This document shows, piece by piece, positions 52,174 to 61,381 of a stretch of 64,000 bases of DNA. The position numbers and the translations under genes were made by a program. Position 1 is the first letter of the stretch; every line of letters begins with the position of its first letter. Under the pieces are notes generated by a model. The model did not search any database. It saw nothing but the letters and a program-made list of their open reading frames with translations, and was not told where the DNA came from. Origin of the DNA: JAEVLT01 sp050496765 (lineage in GTDB: Bacteria > Bacillota > Bacilli > Bacillales > Cytobacillaceae); the NCBI RefSeq assembly GCF_050496765.1, contig NZ_JBNWEO010000018.1:248001-312000 (forward strand), read 5' to 3'.

Positions 52174-52958
52174 TGCAAGGGAGTCTGTTTCTTCTTCTGA
52201 TTGCTTCTACAGGTTTAGCAGGCTTTTATGCCAAGTCGCTTTCCATAAGCGGAGCTGTTGCAGCGGTTGCGGTTGGATTGGCAGTCTACCTTGGCTTTGG
52301 AGCTCAGGGGCTCGTTCTTTTAGGTGTCTTTTTTGCATCTTCCAGTTTGTGGTCAAAATACAAAGCATCATTAAAAAAAGAAATGGAAGAGAAATTGGCG
52401 AAAGGATCCCGAAGAGATTGGCGGCAGGTGTTTGCAAATGGCGGAACAGCCGCAATTGCCGCTTTCATTTATTCTTTTGATCAGATGCCGCAATGGCTGC
52501 TCATTTTTGTGGTGTCCATTGCAAGTGCCAACTCTGACACTTGGGCCTCCGAAATTGGCTCATTAAGCAAAAAAAATCCACTTGATATAAGGTCGTTTAA
52601 GCGGGTTGAAAGAGGAACATCTGGCGCTGTCAGTTTACTGGGCAGCGCAGCTGGTCTTCTTGGTTCTTTATTAATCGCGGGATTGGCGGGTGTTTTATTT
52701 TCTTTTGATCTAAAGATGACCGTGTATAGTTTTCTTTTTGGTTATTTAGGGAATCTCATTGATACGGTACTGGGAGCCTCTATTCAGCAAGCCTACCATT
52801 GTTCGGCATGCGGGTTAAAAACAGAGAAAAAGAGCCACTGTGGACAGCCGGCCAAACAAATCAAAGGCCTCCGATTGATTGATAATGACATGGTGAATTT
52901 CCTTTCAGGATTTCTCGCAAGTCTTTTGGCGGTATCAGTTCTGCGTTTTTTTAGCTAA
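52170..52958 (+). CDS. yqgO-like DUF92: DUF92 family membrane protein
   Basis: A 262-residue polytopic protein of the DUF92/TMEM19 family. It has the family motifs FFASSSLWSKY, ANGGTAAIAAF, SANSDTWASEIG and GNLIDTVLGA(S)IQ, plus a CSACG...HC patch near residue 210. Plant relatives phosphorylate prenyl alcohols; the bacterial role is unproven. ATGATG at 52170 overlaps the cyclo-ligase stop, so the pair is co-translated. Confidence 0.82.
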   Translation: MMQGSLFLLLIASTGLAGFYAKSLSISGAVAAVAVGLAVYLGFGAQGLVLLGVFFASSSLWSKYKASLKKEMEEKLAKGSRRDWRQVFANGGTAAIAAFIYSFDQMPQWLLIFVVSIASANSDTWASEIGSLSKKNPLDIRSFKRVERGTSGAVSLLGSAAGLLGSLLIAGLAGVLFSFDLKMTVYSFLFGYLGNLIDTVLGASIQQAYHCSACGLKTEKKSHCGQPAKQIKGLRLIDNDMVNFLSGFLASLLAVSVLRFFS

Positions 52959-52969
52959 TCGAGCTGCCA

Positions 52970-53005
52970 GTGTATGTTACACGGGGGAATACGAAAAAAT
53001 ATAGT
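52970..53005 (+). promoter_or_regulatory. ldh promoter with palindromic operator
   Basis: TTACAC (52977-52982), a 17-bp spacer and TATAGT (53000-53005) form a promoter. The perfect palindrome GTGTA-TGT-TACAC (52970-52982) covers its -35. The regulator is not identified; Rex or an Fnr-type protein would make sense for a fermentation gene, but the site fits neither consensus well. Confidence 0.5.
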
Positions 53006-53037
53006 AGTATAAAAATTGCATTTTCGGGAGGAAATAC

Positions 53038-53997
53038 ATGTTAAATCGGGTAAACAAAGTCGCACTGATCGGCACCGGGTTTGTTGGTTCAAGTTATGCC
53101 TTTGCACTTTTAAACCAAGGCATTACAGAAGAACTTGTCTTGATCGATATCAATAAGGAAAAGTCTGAGGGGGACGCAATGGATTTGAACCATGGTCTTC
53201 CATTTGCACCTTCCCGAACAAAAATCTGGTTTGGGAGCCATAAGGATTGTGCGGATGCAGATCTTGTTGTACTGACTGCAGGAGCCAATCAAAAGCCGGG
53301 GGAAACAAGACTCGATCTTGTTGAGAAAAATATCGCTATTTTCAGTGGGATTGTGAAAGAAATTATGAACAGTGGTTTTGATGGCATTTTCCTTGTCGCA
53401 ACCAATCCTGTCGATATATTAACATATGCCGTTTGGAAATTTTCCGGCCTGCCGAAAGAGCGTGTAATTGGATCGGGTACGATCCTCGATACGGCACGGT
53501 TCCGCTTTTTACTTGGTGATTATTTTGATGTTGATCCGCGCAATGTCCATGGCTATATAATCGGTGAGCACGGAGACACAGAGCTTCCTGTCTGGAGCAA
53601 CGCGGATATTGCCGGGACACCCATCTCCCAATGGACGAAAAAGAACTCGGGTTTTGATCAAAAAGAACTGAATGAAATTTTTGAAAATGTCCGCGATGCG
53701 GCATACCAAATTATCGAACGCAAAGGGGCAACCTATTATGGAATTGCAATGGGGCTTGTCCGATTAACAAAAGCAATCCTAAGAAACGAGAATTCAGTGT
53801 TAACTGTTTCAGCCTACCTTGATGGCGAATATGGTCAAAGGGATATTTATATTGGCGTACCTGCTGTCGTCAACCGAAATGGCGTCAGGGAGGTTGTTCA
53901 GCTTGAATTAAACGAGGAAGAGCAAAGAAAATTCTCCTATTCTGTTGAAGTATTAAAGAAAACGATGGAGCCAGTTCTGAAAAAATGGCAGCAATAA
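53038..53997 (+). CDS. ldh: L-lactate dehydrogenase
   Basis: A 319-residue NAD-dependent L-lactate dehydrogenase. The Rossmann motif is GTGFVGSSYAF, the substrate loop has NQKPGETRLDLV (specificity Gln and catalytic Arg), and the active-site histidine lies in GEHGDTELPVWS. It regenerates NAD+ in fermentation. The ATG follows GGGAGG. It is not at this place in B. subtilis and fits the nearby fnr as part of an oxygen-limited lifestyle. Confidence 0.95.
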   Translation: MLNRVNKVALIGTGFVGSSYAFALLNQGITEELVLIDINKEKSEGDAMDLNHGLPFAPSRTKIWFGSHKDCADADLVVLTAGANQKPGETRLDLVEKNIAIFSGIVKEIMNSGFDGIFLVATNPVDILTYAVWKFSGLPKERVIGSGTILDTARFRFLLGDYFDVDPRNVHGYIIGEHGDTELPVWSNADIAGTPISQWTKKNSGFDQKELNEIFENVRDAAYQIIERKGATYYGIAMGLVRLTKAILRNENSVLTVSAYLDGEYGQRDIYIGVPAVVNRNGVREVVQLELNEEEQRKFSYSVEVLKKTMEPVLKKWQQ

Positions 53998-54057
53998 CGG
54001 CAAGTGGATGGATAAAAAGCGGACTGGCGACTCAAACTAGTAGTGGGAGGGATCAAA

Positions 54058-54252
54058 ATGTCTCGTACATTAACATCCATTTTGCTAATTGGAACGATCG
54101 GGTATACAGCCTATCGCTATCGTTACCGTCTTTTGAATCTATTAATCGGAACAGGATGGGTTCGCCGAATTGCAGTAGGCTCATTTATGAGCCTGCCATT
54201 TGTTAAAAACAAACTAATACAATCCGTTTTTGGAGGACCATCTGCCTGGTGA
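54058..54252 (+). CDS. yqgO: Small membrane-associated protein YqgO
   Basis: A 64-residue protein with an N-terminal hydrophobic span (LTSILLIGTIGYTAY) and a basic second half (RYRYRLLNLLIGTGWVRR). Position before gluP fits YqgO; the function is unknown. The ATG at 54058 follows GGGAGG by 7 nt. Confidence 0.7.
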   Translation: MSRTLTSILLIGTIGYTAYRYRYRLLNLLIGTGWVRRIAVGSFMSLPFVKNKLIQSVFGGPSAW

Positions 54253-54276
54253 AAACCACAGATGGTTTTTCTTTTT
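54236..54276 (+). terminator. Terminator of yqgO
   Basis: ACCATCTG/CAGATGGT (54238-54245 with 54259-54266) is followed by TTTTCTTTTT. The left arm lies in the last codons of yqgO. Confidence 0.8.
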
Positions 54277-54360
54277 AGTCATATCCAATTGGGGATTTCG
54301 TTTATAATAGAAAAAAAGAGGAAAAAATGAAAAAAAAACATAAAGAAAGTAGGGGAGCCA

Positions 54361-55923
54361 TTGAGCTCAAAAGAGGAGTATATTTTTTGGAGGTTGGCGC
54401 AATTTTTCATAAAAAACCGTGGTTATCGCATTGTCCAACGATCGGAAAGTGATAATGAGATCTGGCTTGAAAAAATCGAAAATAAACGGACACCGATTAT
54501 CCGCCTCTTGTCCCATTCATTGGACTGGAGCAACCAGATGCAAAGAGATATTGAGTTTACTGCTGCAAATGGAGAAAGGATCCGCCAGCAGCTAAACCGA
54601 GGCGAGTTGAACCTTCTTGCTATTTACGTCAGCCCATACCCGCCCGTGGATGAGTATCATCAGCATACAAAGGAACCGTTTGTTTTGCCAAATGCTAAGA
54701 AAACAGCCGTCTTAACCGTGATCATGGCACAGGGGGAGTATGAACAAAGTTTTGAAAAACTTTCGCATTTATTTGATGCTGATGCGTCTTTTCCTATTCA
54801 GGAAACCTATTCTGAACAGGAGATCCTTGCTGTCAAACAGAGTTCGCTCGATTTTGCTGCGAAAAAGGCAAAAAAAGAAAGTGAGGCGTTTGCCAATGGC
54901 AAGCCGCTTTTCACGTATGCCTTTATCTTTGTTCAAGTCGCGATGTTTGTATGGCTCGAACTTCATGGTGGGAGCACGAATACGGCCACGTTGATTCGAT
55001 ATGGGGCGAAATTCAATCCGCTAATTTATCAAGGGGAATGGTGGCGGTTTATCACACCGATTTTTCTCCATATTGGTTTTCTTCATTTAGCCATGAACAC
55101 GCTGGCATTATACTATATTGGTATTGCCGTTGAGCGGATATACGGGAACATTCGGTTTTTTTTCATTTATTTGGTTTCGGGAGTGACAGGCTTTATCGCT
55201 AGTTTTTTGTTCAGCTCATCATTGTCAGCGGGTGCGAGCGGCGCGATTTTTGGAGGATTCGGCGCTCTCCTTTTCTTCGGTGCCATCTATCCCCGACTTT
55301 TTAATCGTACAATGGGAATCAACCTTTTCGTGATTATTGCGATAAATCTGGCATTTGGATTTTCGGCAACAGGGATCGACAATGCCGGGCATATTGGCGG
55401 ACTAATTGGCGGCTTTCTTGCTGCCGGAGTGGTTTTTTTTCCGAAAAAGAAAAAGCCGCTTCTGCAGGTATTGTTTTTTCTGATGGCTGCTGCGGCTGTT
55501 TGGAGCTCTTTAACATACGGTTTCAATGAAACAGTAAGGGCAAAGGATATTGGATCGAATCTGATTTTAGCCCAGAATTATATCGAAAATCGGCAATACA
55601 ATGAAGCATACACCATTTTACAGGAAACGGAGAAAAATGCTCCGAAGCCGACAGCGCAGCTTTATTTCCTGCTGTCATTTTCTGAAATAAAAAAAGGGCT
55701 GCTGCCTGAAGCGAAAAGTCATCTCCAACAGGCGATTAAGCTAAAATCAAATTTCGATGAAGCCTACTATAATTTGGCGCTTGTTTACCTTGAAGAAAAC
55801 AATCTAGTTGAGGCAAAAAAATATGCCGAAAAGGCTGCGAAGTTAAAACCGGATCAGAAAGAATATGGGAATCTTGTAAATGAAATCAATGTCCATATGC
55901 AATCATCTGGCGGAGGAGTATAG
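54361..55923 (+). CDS. gluP: Rhomboid intramembrane protease GluP with TPR tail
   Basis: A 520-residue rhomboid protease. A soluble N-terminal domain (1-180) precedes about seven membrane spans with the catalytic Ser293 in GASGAIFGG, catalytic His344 in AGHIGGLIGG, and HLAMN (242-246). A C-terminal TPR region (about 390-510) follows. B. subtilis GluP cleaves membrane proteins such as the magnesium transporter MgtE and affects glucose export. The start is TTG at 54361 behind AGGGGAG. Its last 38 bp overlap a convergent gene. Confidence 0.93.
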   Translation: MSSKEEYIFWRLAQFFIKNRGYRIVQRSESDNEIWLEKIENKRTPIIRLLSHSLDWSNQMQRDIEFTAANGERIRQQLNRGELNLLAIYVSPYPPVDEYHQHTKEPFVLPNAKKTAVLTVIMAQGEYEQSFEKLSHLFDADASFPIQETYSEQEILAVKQSSLDFAAKKAKKESEAFANGKPLFTYAFIFVQVAMFVWLELHGGSTNTATLIRYGAKFNPLIYQGEWWRFITPIFLHIGFLHLAMNTLALYYIGIAVERIYGNIRFFFIYLVSGVTGFIASFLFSSSLSAGASGAIFGGFGALLFFGAIYPRLFNRTMGINLFVIIAINLAFGFSATGIDNAGHIGGLIGGFLAAGVVFFPKKKKPLLQVLFFLMAAAAVWSSLTYGFNETVRAKDIGSNLILAQNYIENRQYNEAYTILQETEKNAPKPTAQLYFLLSFSEIKKGLLPEAKSHLQQAIKLKSNFDEAYYNLALVYLEENNLVEAKKYAEKAAKLKPDQKEYGNLVNEINVHMQSSGGGV

Positions 55924-56758
55924 GTTCTCCTTTTTCTGTTTCTGTTAAAACAAGCAACTTTGTCCGATCCTTTGCAATCAAAATAAGCGGGATTGTGCTC
56001 CCATCCGGGGGTACAATCGTTCCATCCGCTTTTTTTATTCCGAGAAAATAATTTTTATAGAGCCCTTCCCATAAGTTACCAACCACTCTTTCGGTTTCTT
56101 CTTTTGAAAAACCGGGCAAAGTCTCGCGAGTATACAGTTGGGTTAACGGATACGCATTATAGTGGTTAAGCTGAATGGAAAACGTGCGCAGTCCTTTTTT
56201 CCAGCTTGACTGCAAAACTTCAGACGTTTTGTCATCAAGAATATTCTTCCATTTTGATTCTGCTTCATTCCCCGCTTGTTGAAATGTAAAAAGGGATTCA
56301 AACGGAGAGTTGACCACATATGTTGCGGCACTTGTCATCGTTTGGGCACTAAAAATTTCCGCTTCGTTATGATGAATTTCAGCATAATGGAAGGTCAACG
56401 CTTGAAGGAGGGCACTCTCACTTCCTACCATTTTTTTTTGCTGGATTATCTGTTCCGTATTCGTTTTCCACTTGCCCAATTTTCCAATTAATCTTCCGTT
56501 TGAAAACAGCAAGCCGACATCCTGCCGTAAGTAAGCGTTTCGATCCAAGGTAGACTTCGTTTGCCAGACATACGAGTACGTTCTTTTTTTTAATGGAATG
56601 AATTGGCTTAAGGATGTTGATGCACTTTGAAACGATACCGTTGGATCTATCGGGAAATACGTAATCGTTTCCTGAACCGGATCTGTTTTGACCTTGATCG
56701 AAACGAAGACAATGGAAATCAATAAACCAATTGCAATGAAATATTTGTATTTTTTCAT
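55886..56758 (-). CDS. Unknown membrane-anchored exported protein
   Basis: A 290-residue protein with an N-terminal uncleaved or signal-type span (YFIAIGLLISIVFVSI) followed by an extracytoplasmic domain rich in aromatic and polar residues. No family recognised. Conserved-looking parts include LRQDVGLLFSNGRLIGKLGKW and YAEIHHNEAEIFSAQ. The ATG follows GAGGTTGTGG. Its 3' end overlaps the end of gluP tail to tail by 38 bp. Confidence 0.75.
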   Translation of the reverse strand: MKKYKYFIAIGLLISIVFVSIKVKTDPVQETITYFPIDPTVSFQSASTSLSQFIPLKKRTYSYVWQTKSTLDRNAYLRQDVGLLFSNGRLIGKLGKWKTNTEQIIQQKKMVGSESALLQALTFHYAEIHHNEAEIFSAQTMTSAATYVVNSPFESLFTFQQAGNEAESKWKNILDDKTSEVLQSSWKKGLRTFSIQLNHYNAYPLTQLYTRETLPGFSKEETERVVGNLWEGLYKNYFLGIKKADGTIVPPDGSTIPLILIAKDRTKLLVLTETEKGEPILLRQMIAYGH

Positions 56759-56941
56759 TTGACCACAACCTCATGCCGTTATGCTAAAAATATATGGGAC
56801 AAACATGCAAAACATGCCAAAAAACAGGGAAACAGATGAGGTTTGCTGAAGCAGACAAGTACGGAAGAGAATACTCTTGAGACAAGATGGTGTTTCGATT
56901 ATACTTATAGTACACTCCACTTTTCTTATATGAGGATACCA

Positions 56942-57157
56942 ATGAAAACGGTTTATGAGATTCAGCAGTTTTTGAAACAGTTTGGCACTGTCATTTATAT
57001 AGGCGATCGAGTTGCGGATCTGGAACTAATGGAAGATGAACTGACAGAACTGTATCATGCCCAGTTGATTGACGTAAAAGAGTACCAAACAGCGAAATTA
57101 CTATTAAGACATGAAATTCAGTTTTTAAAAGAAAAAAATCAGAGAGAAGACAGGTGA
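56942..57157 (+). CDS. yqgQ: YqgQ family protein (DUF910)
   Basis: A 71-residue helical protein of the YqgQ family (YEIQQFLKQFGTVIYIGDRVADLELMEDELTELY). It may bind single-stranded nucleic acid, judged from its structure family; the function is unproven. The ATG at 56942 follows TGAGGA. It overlaps the ORF of glcK by a few bases, as usual in Bacillus. Confidence 0.88.
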   Translation: MKTVYEIQQFLKQFGTVIYIGDRVADLELMEDELTELYHAQLIDVKEYQTAKLLLRHEIQFLKEKNQREDR

Positions 57158-57162
57158 AGAGG

Positions 57163-58140
57163 ATGCCGGATAAATGGTTGGTCGGTGTTGATCTTGGCGG
57201 CACGACGACAAAGCTTGCTTTTATTAATACATATGGTGAAATCATTGAAAAATGGGAAATTCCAACTGATAATTCTGAATTAGGAAAATACATTACGGTC
57301 AATATTGCCAAATCCATTGACCAAAAGCTGGAAGAGCTTGGCCAAATAAAACAAAATTTGCTGGGGGTTGGTATGGGGGCTCCAGGGCCTGTTCATTATG
57401 AAACGGGCGTAATTTTAAATGCTGTAAATTTGGGCTGGGAGGATAATTTCCCGCTTAAAGATCTGTTGGAAGCGGAAACTTCACTACCTGCAGCCATCGA
57501 TAATGACGCCAATTGTGCGGCTTTAGGGGAAATGTGGAAAGGTGCCGGGAATGGCGCTAAAGATCTTGTCTGCATTACGCTCGGTACCGGAGTGGGCGGG
57601 GGCGTAATCGCCGGTGGAAACATTGTTCAAGGAGTTAACGGAGCAGGCGGAGAAATCGGCCACATTACAGCGATTCCTAAGGGCGGTGCCCCGTGCAACT
57701 GCGGAAAAACAGGCTGCCTTGAAACCATTGCTTCAGCAACTGGAATTGTCCGCTTGGCGAAAGAGGAATTAGCAAAAACGAATGCCAGTGGTGAATTAAA
57801 AGACCGGCTGGATCAAAATGGGTCCCTCACAGCAAAGGATGTCTATGATTGTGCCCGCAATGGCGACATGGTTGCAGCAAAAGTAGTTGACGAGGTGTCT
57901 TTCCATTTAGGGTTGACACTTGCCAATATCGCCAACACGCTAAACCCGGCAAAAATAGTCCTTGGCGGCGGCGTCTCAAAAGCCGGAGATCGTTTGCTCG
58001 AGCCTGTTAAACGCTATTTTGACCAATTTGCCTTTCGTCCGGTACGAAAGTCAACCGAGCTTGCACTTGCTACATTGGGAAATGATGCGGGTGTTATTGG
58101 TGCTGCATGGCTAGTTAAAAAGCATTCGGAACATTTATAG
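57163..58140 (+). CDS. glcK: Glucokinase GlcK (ROK family)
   Basis: A 325-residue ATP-dependent glucokinase. The phosphate-binding motif is GVDLGGTTTKLAF, and the ROK zinc motif is CNCGKTGCLETIAS with the nearby GHI. It phosphorylates free glucose entering by non-PTS routes. The ATG at 57163 aligns with the family start (MPDKWLVGVDL); the GTG at 57154 would add three codons. It is coupled to yqgQ and ends at a strong terminator. Confidence 0.94.
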   Translation: MPDKWLVGVDLGGTTTKLAFINTYGEIIEKWEIPTDNSELGKYITVNIAKSIDQKLEELGQIKQNLLGVGMGAPGPVHYETGVILNAVNLGWEDNFPLKDLLEAETSLPAAIDNDANCAALGEMWKGAGNGAKDLVCITLGTGVGGGVIAGGNIVQGVNGAGGEIGHITAIPKGGAPCNCGKTGCLETIASATGIVRLAKEELAKTNASGELKDRLDQNGSLTAKDVYDCARNGDMVAAKVVDEVSFHLGLTLANIANTLNPAKIVLGGGVSKAGDRLLEPVKRYFDQFAFRPVRKSTELALATLGNDAGVIGAAWLVKKHSEHL

Positions 58141-58149
58141 ACAGTAAAG

Positions 58150-58181
58150 GGAAAGCTTGCGGGTACCCGCAAGCTTTTTTT
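58150..58181 (+). terminator. Terminator of yqgQ-glcK
   Basis: A perfect palindrome AAAGCTTGCGGG/CCCGCAAGCTTT around TA is followed by TTTTT. Confidence 0.85.
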
Positions 58182-58294
58182 GCTTTTCGAAAACATCTTT
58201 TTTTATTGCTCACATAGGCTTAATACTATCAGAATTCACATCTTTCTTTGGGAACTGGTAAGATTTCCGCTAAAATGGATAGAGGAGGATAAAG

Positions 58295-59195
58295 ATGAGG
58301 TTTCAGCCTGTGTGTGTAAAAAATAGTTCGCCATGTGATTCTATGTGGCTTGACCAATGCATCCTCAATCTTGAAAAAACATATCCGTTCATCACCCGCT
58401 GTTCGATTGGTACGAGTGTTTTAGGCAAACCGCTTTGGGAAATCCAAATCGGAAACGGACCGAAGAAAATTCATATGAATGGTTCGTTTCATGCCAATGA
58501 GTGGATTACCTCCGTTGTGCTTCTGAACTTATTGGAACGCTACTTGTTTTTAGTCGCACATGGTTTGCCTTTCATGGGGTTTCCGGCTGTTGATTTATAT
58601 CGGCAAACATCATTGTCGATTGTCCCAATGGTAAATCCCGATGGGGTCGACCTTGTGTTAAATGGCCCCCCAGATCAGTATCGTGATGCTGTTTTGGCGA
58701 TTAACGAAGGCAGTGATGAATTTGTTCATTGGAAAGCCAATCTACTCGGGGTTGACTTAAACAAGCAATATCCGGCAAACTGGGAAATTGATCAAAAACG
58801 AAAAGCCCCCGATCGGACCTGCCCCTCGAGATTACCCGGGGAAAGCACCATTGACAGAGCCGGAATCGATTGCCATGGCTAACTTGGCTGCAAACAGCAA
58901 TTTTGACAGGCTTCTTGCTTTCCATACCCAGGGAGAAGAGTTTTACTGGGGATACGAGGGTTTGGAGCCGCCAGAATCAGCGTTAATCGCAAAGGAATTT
59001 GAACGGGTGAGCGGCTATAAAGCGATTCAATATGTTGACAGCCATGCCGGTTACAAGGATTGGTTTATTCAAGAATTCAGACGTCCCGGATTTACGATTG
59101 AACTGGGCAAGGGAATTAACCCTCTGCCGCTTTCCCATTTAGAAAAAATAATCGTAACGATGGAAGGCCTGTTTTTTGCGGCATTAGCAATGTAA
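58295..59195 (+). pseudogene. yqgT: Frameshifted gamma-D-glutamyl-diaminopimelate peptidase YqgT
   Basis: An M14 zinc carboxypeptidase-type gene broken by one extra C in the CCCCC run at 58806-58810. Frame one reads to ...DQKRKAP and then leaves the family; the next frame resumes at IGPAPRDYPGKAPLTEPES without loss. The active-site parts are otherwise intact: zinc ligands SFHANE and the His of LLAFHTQGEE, substrate NPDGVDLV, and catalytic Glu in FTIELGKG. Such enzymes cut peptidoglycan stem peptides. About 300 codons are present, with no N-terminal LysM domain. It may be a real null allele, a slippage site, or a sequence error. Confidence 0.85.
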
Positions 59196-59406
59196 AATCG
59201 AGTTGTGATAAAAAAATAATAATGGAACCGTTTTCCATTCTTGTTTAAAACCTCTTTTCTTTATAAAATTAAATATCATTAAGAAAACTTTTGTTACACG
59301 AAATCCGTTAAAATGAAAAGCCGGTGTTTATACGGCTTTTTCTTTCATCTATCATTTTTTGGCGGAAATGAACCATCGGACAACTCGGGAAAAGGGGGGG
59401 AGTGAA

Positions 59407-60555
59407 GTGTTTCAACCATTTTTAAAAGGAATAAAGGGTATGGGAGCCTGGATTTTTTTGCTTGTCCTTTTGTTTTTTTTATCTGCTTGTTCCACTCAGC
59501 AAGGTACAAAATCTCAACCTGGAAAGCAGCAGCAAGGTAGTCAGCAACCGAAGGACACAAGTACTGGTTCCAGCAATCGTTGGAAAATCCCAATGGCCGT
59601 TTCGAATGGCGAATTTTTCAAAGGTGTTGGCTGGCTTACGAATGATACGGTTCTCTACATTACAAATCAAGGCCAAACATCTTCTGTTTATCGTTATCAT
59701 TTTCCAACGGGAAAAAGCGAAATAGTATATAAAAGTGACTACCCAATTGTGACCGCGCAAATCAGCCCAGGTAAAAAGTACCTTTTAATTCACTCATCCC
59801 CGTCAACCTATAAAGGAACGATTACGGTGACGGATTTAAAGGGGCATGTGGTGTGGAGTGAATCCATACCTTCTTACGAGCTCTCGTTTGAATGGAACCC
59901 GTATAATGAATCAGAGGTTCTTATCTCAAAGTTTAATGAGGATTGGACGTTTCAAGTTTTTCTTGTCAGCCTTGAAACCCGCTCGATTAAACAGCTTTCT
60001 GTACCGCAGCCATTTCTGAAATGGATAGACAAAGGTCATGTTGCATATTTGAATTCAGATCAGGCAAATCCTGCATTGTTTGCACCACTTGTGGTAAAAT
60101 CTTTGGCTGATCAGTCGGTCCATCCCGTTTTTTCAAACATTTATCAGTTTGCCGCCTTTAAAGAGAGGGTGATGACGATTACCGTGAAAGGTCAAGATCA
60201 ATCTCAGGCCGTCTATACGTTTTTCGATCAAAAAAACCGCCAGTTGGCCGCATTTTCCATGCCGCAGCTCTCCCAGTATTCGGATTGGCTTGTCCCGTTT
60301 TATGACTATATTGGAGCAAAAGATCAGTTTCTTACTTTTCAGCCTGTAAAAAGTGGAGAAGCGGATGCGTACAACGATGGTTTCGAACTTGTTTCGAGAC
60401 TGCTAACGGAGAAAAAATCGGCCGTTCTTTTTCAAAATCTCAAAAATGAACCGCTTAGCTGTTCTCCATCGGGGGAAACATGTTTATACGGCTCAAGTTT
60501 AGAAAAACTCATGGACCTAAAGGCCAAAAAAATTGTGAAATGGGCTAACGGGTGA
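59407..60555 (+). CDS. yqgU: Lipoprotein YqgU
   Basis: A 382-residue lipoprotein. The signal peptide (WIFLLVLLFFLSAC) ends in the lipobox LSAC. A Gln/Ser/Lys-rich linker precedes what looks like a beta-propeller-type repeat domain (WLTNDTVLYITNQGQTSSVYRYHFPTGK and similar). The function is unknown. The start is GTG at 59407 after AAAAGGGGGGAG; the upstream ATG at 59359 has no ribosome site. Confidence 0.8.
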   Translation: MFQPFLKGIKGMGAWIFLLVLLFFLSACSTQQGTKSQPGKQQQGSQQPKDTSTGSSNRWKIPMAVSNGEFFKGVGWLTNDTVLYITNQGQTSSVYRYHFPTGKSEIVYKSDYPIVTAQISPGKKYLLIHSSPSTYKGTITVTDLKGHVVWSESIPSYELSFEWNPYNESEVLISKFNEDWTFQVFLVSLETRSIKQLSVPQPFLKWIDKGHVAYLNSDQANPALFAPLVVKSLADQSVHPVFSNIYQFAAFKERVMTITVKGQDQSQAVYTFFDQKNRQLAAFSMPQLSQYSDWLVPFYDYIGAKDQFLTFQPVKSGEADAYNDGFELVSRLLTEKKSAVLFQNLKNEPLSCSPSGETCLYGSSLEKLMDLKAKKIVKWANG

Positions 60556-60634
60556 GCCATTCGTTCGCTTTCTTTCAGCAGTATGGTAAAATTATTTTGG
60601 AAAACTTAAATTATAAAAATGAAGGTGAATGAAA

Positions 60635-60952
60635 ATGGCTATAGTGGATGTTGCGATTATCCCGATTGGAACGGATTCGCCAAGTGTCAGCAGCTACGTT
60701 GCAAATGTTCATAAAGTTTTAAAAGAATATGAACAATCGGGAAAGATACGTTTTCAGCTTACACCGATGAATACCGTGATTGAAGGGGAGCTGTCCGTTC
60801 TGTTTGAAGTGATTCAAGCAATGCATGAAACTCCATTTAAAGAAGGGATCCAGCGTGTCGCTACCACGATTCGCATTGATGACCGCCGGGACAAAACGCG
60901 AAAAATGGAAGACAAAGTGGCAAAAGTCATGGACCTGCTAAACGAGCAATAA
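60635..60952 (+). CDS. yqgV: MTH1187 family thiamine-binding protein YqgV
   Basis: A 105-residue ferredoxin-like protein of the MTH1187/YkoF group (MAIVDVAIIPIGTDSPSVSSYV ... LTPMNTVIEGEL). Some members bind thiamine or its pyrimidine part. The ATG at 60635 follows AAGGTGAATGAAA; the ATG at 60629 is too close to the ribosome site. Confidence 0.85.
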   Translation: MAIVDVAIIPIGTDSPSVSSYVANVHKVLKEYEQSGKIRFQLTPMNTVIEGELSVLFEVIQAMHETPFKEGIQRVATTIRIDDRRDKTRKMEDKVAKVMDLLNEQ

Positions 60953-60984
60953 AAAAGGCTGCCGTGATGGCAGTCTTTTTTTTA
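60951..60984. terminator. Bidirectional terminator between yqgV and yqgW
   Basis: AAAAGGCTGCC/GGCAGTCTTTT (60953-60963 with 60969-60979) lies between convergent genes, with A-runs and T-runs on both sides. Confidence 0.85.
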
Positions 60985-61022
60985 GCTAATCAGGATAAGG
61001 CATTGCTGATGAGCGCTTTTCT

Positions 61023-61199
61023 TTATATCGTGCTTGTTGGAACGCCGTGATGAATGATCGTCATGATTGAAAACCATCCGAAAACTAGGACTGTCGTCAT
61101 TCCCCAGAATACAGCCAAGAAATTTTTGCTTTTGAGTGAACAAAATACCCCATAAGCGGCCAGAATTGTAATTAAGGCAAAGATAAAGACAAGTCCCAT
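61023..61199 (-). CDS. yqgW: DUF2759 small membrane protein YqgW
   Basis: A 58-residue protein with two hydrophobic spans (LVFIFALITILAAYGVF and LAVFWGMTTVLVFGWFSIM) and a short polar tail. It matches YqgW/DUF2759 in size, sequence character and place. The ATG at 61199 follows AAGGGGGC. The function is unknown. Confidence 0.82.
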   Translation of the reverse strand: MGLVFIFALITILAAYGVFCSLKSKNFLAVFWGMTTVLVFGWFSIMTIIHHGVPTSTI

Positions 61200-61381
61200 T
61201 AAAAATGCCCCCTTAGCAAGTAATTGGTTCTCATTTTACAAACTTTGCGTTTCTAGATATAGTATTTAGTACATTCACTCATTATTTTATCGGGTTTTAT
61301 CATGATTGTCGAGAGTTAGTTAGAATTATCTGAATTATTTGGTCGCTTTGAAAAAATAAGCAGGAAGATGGAGGAAAAAGA

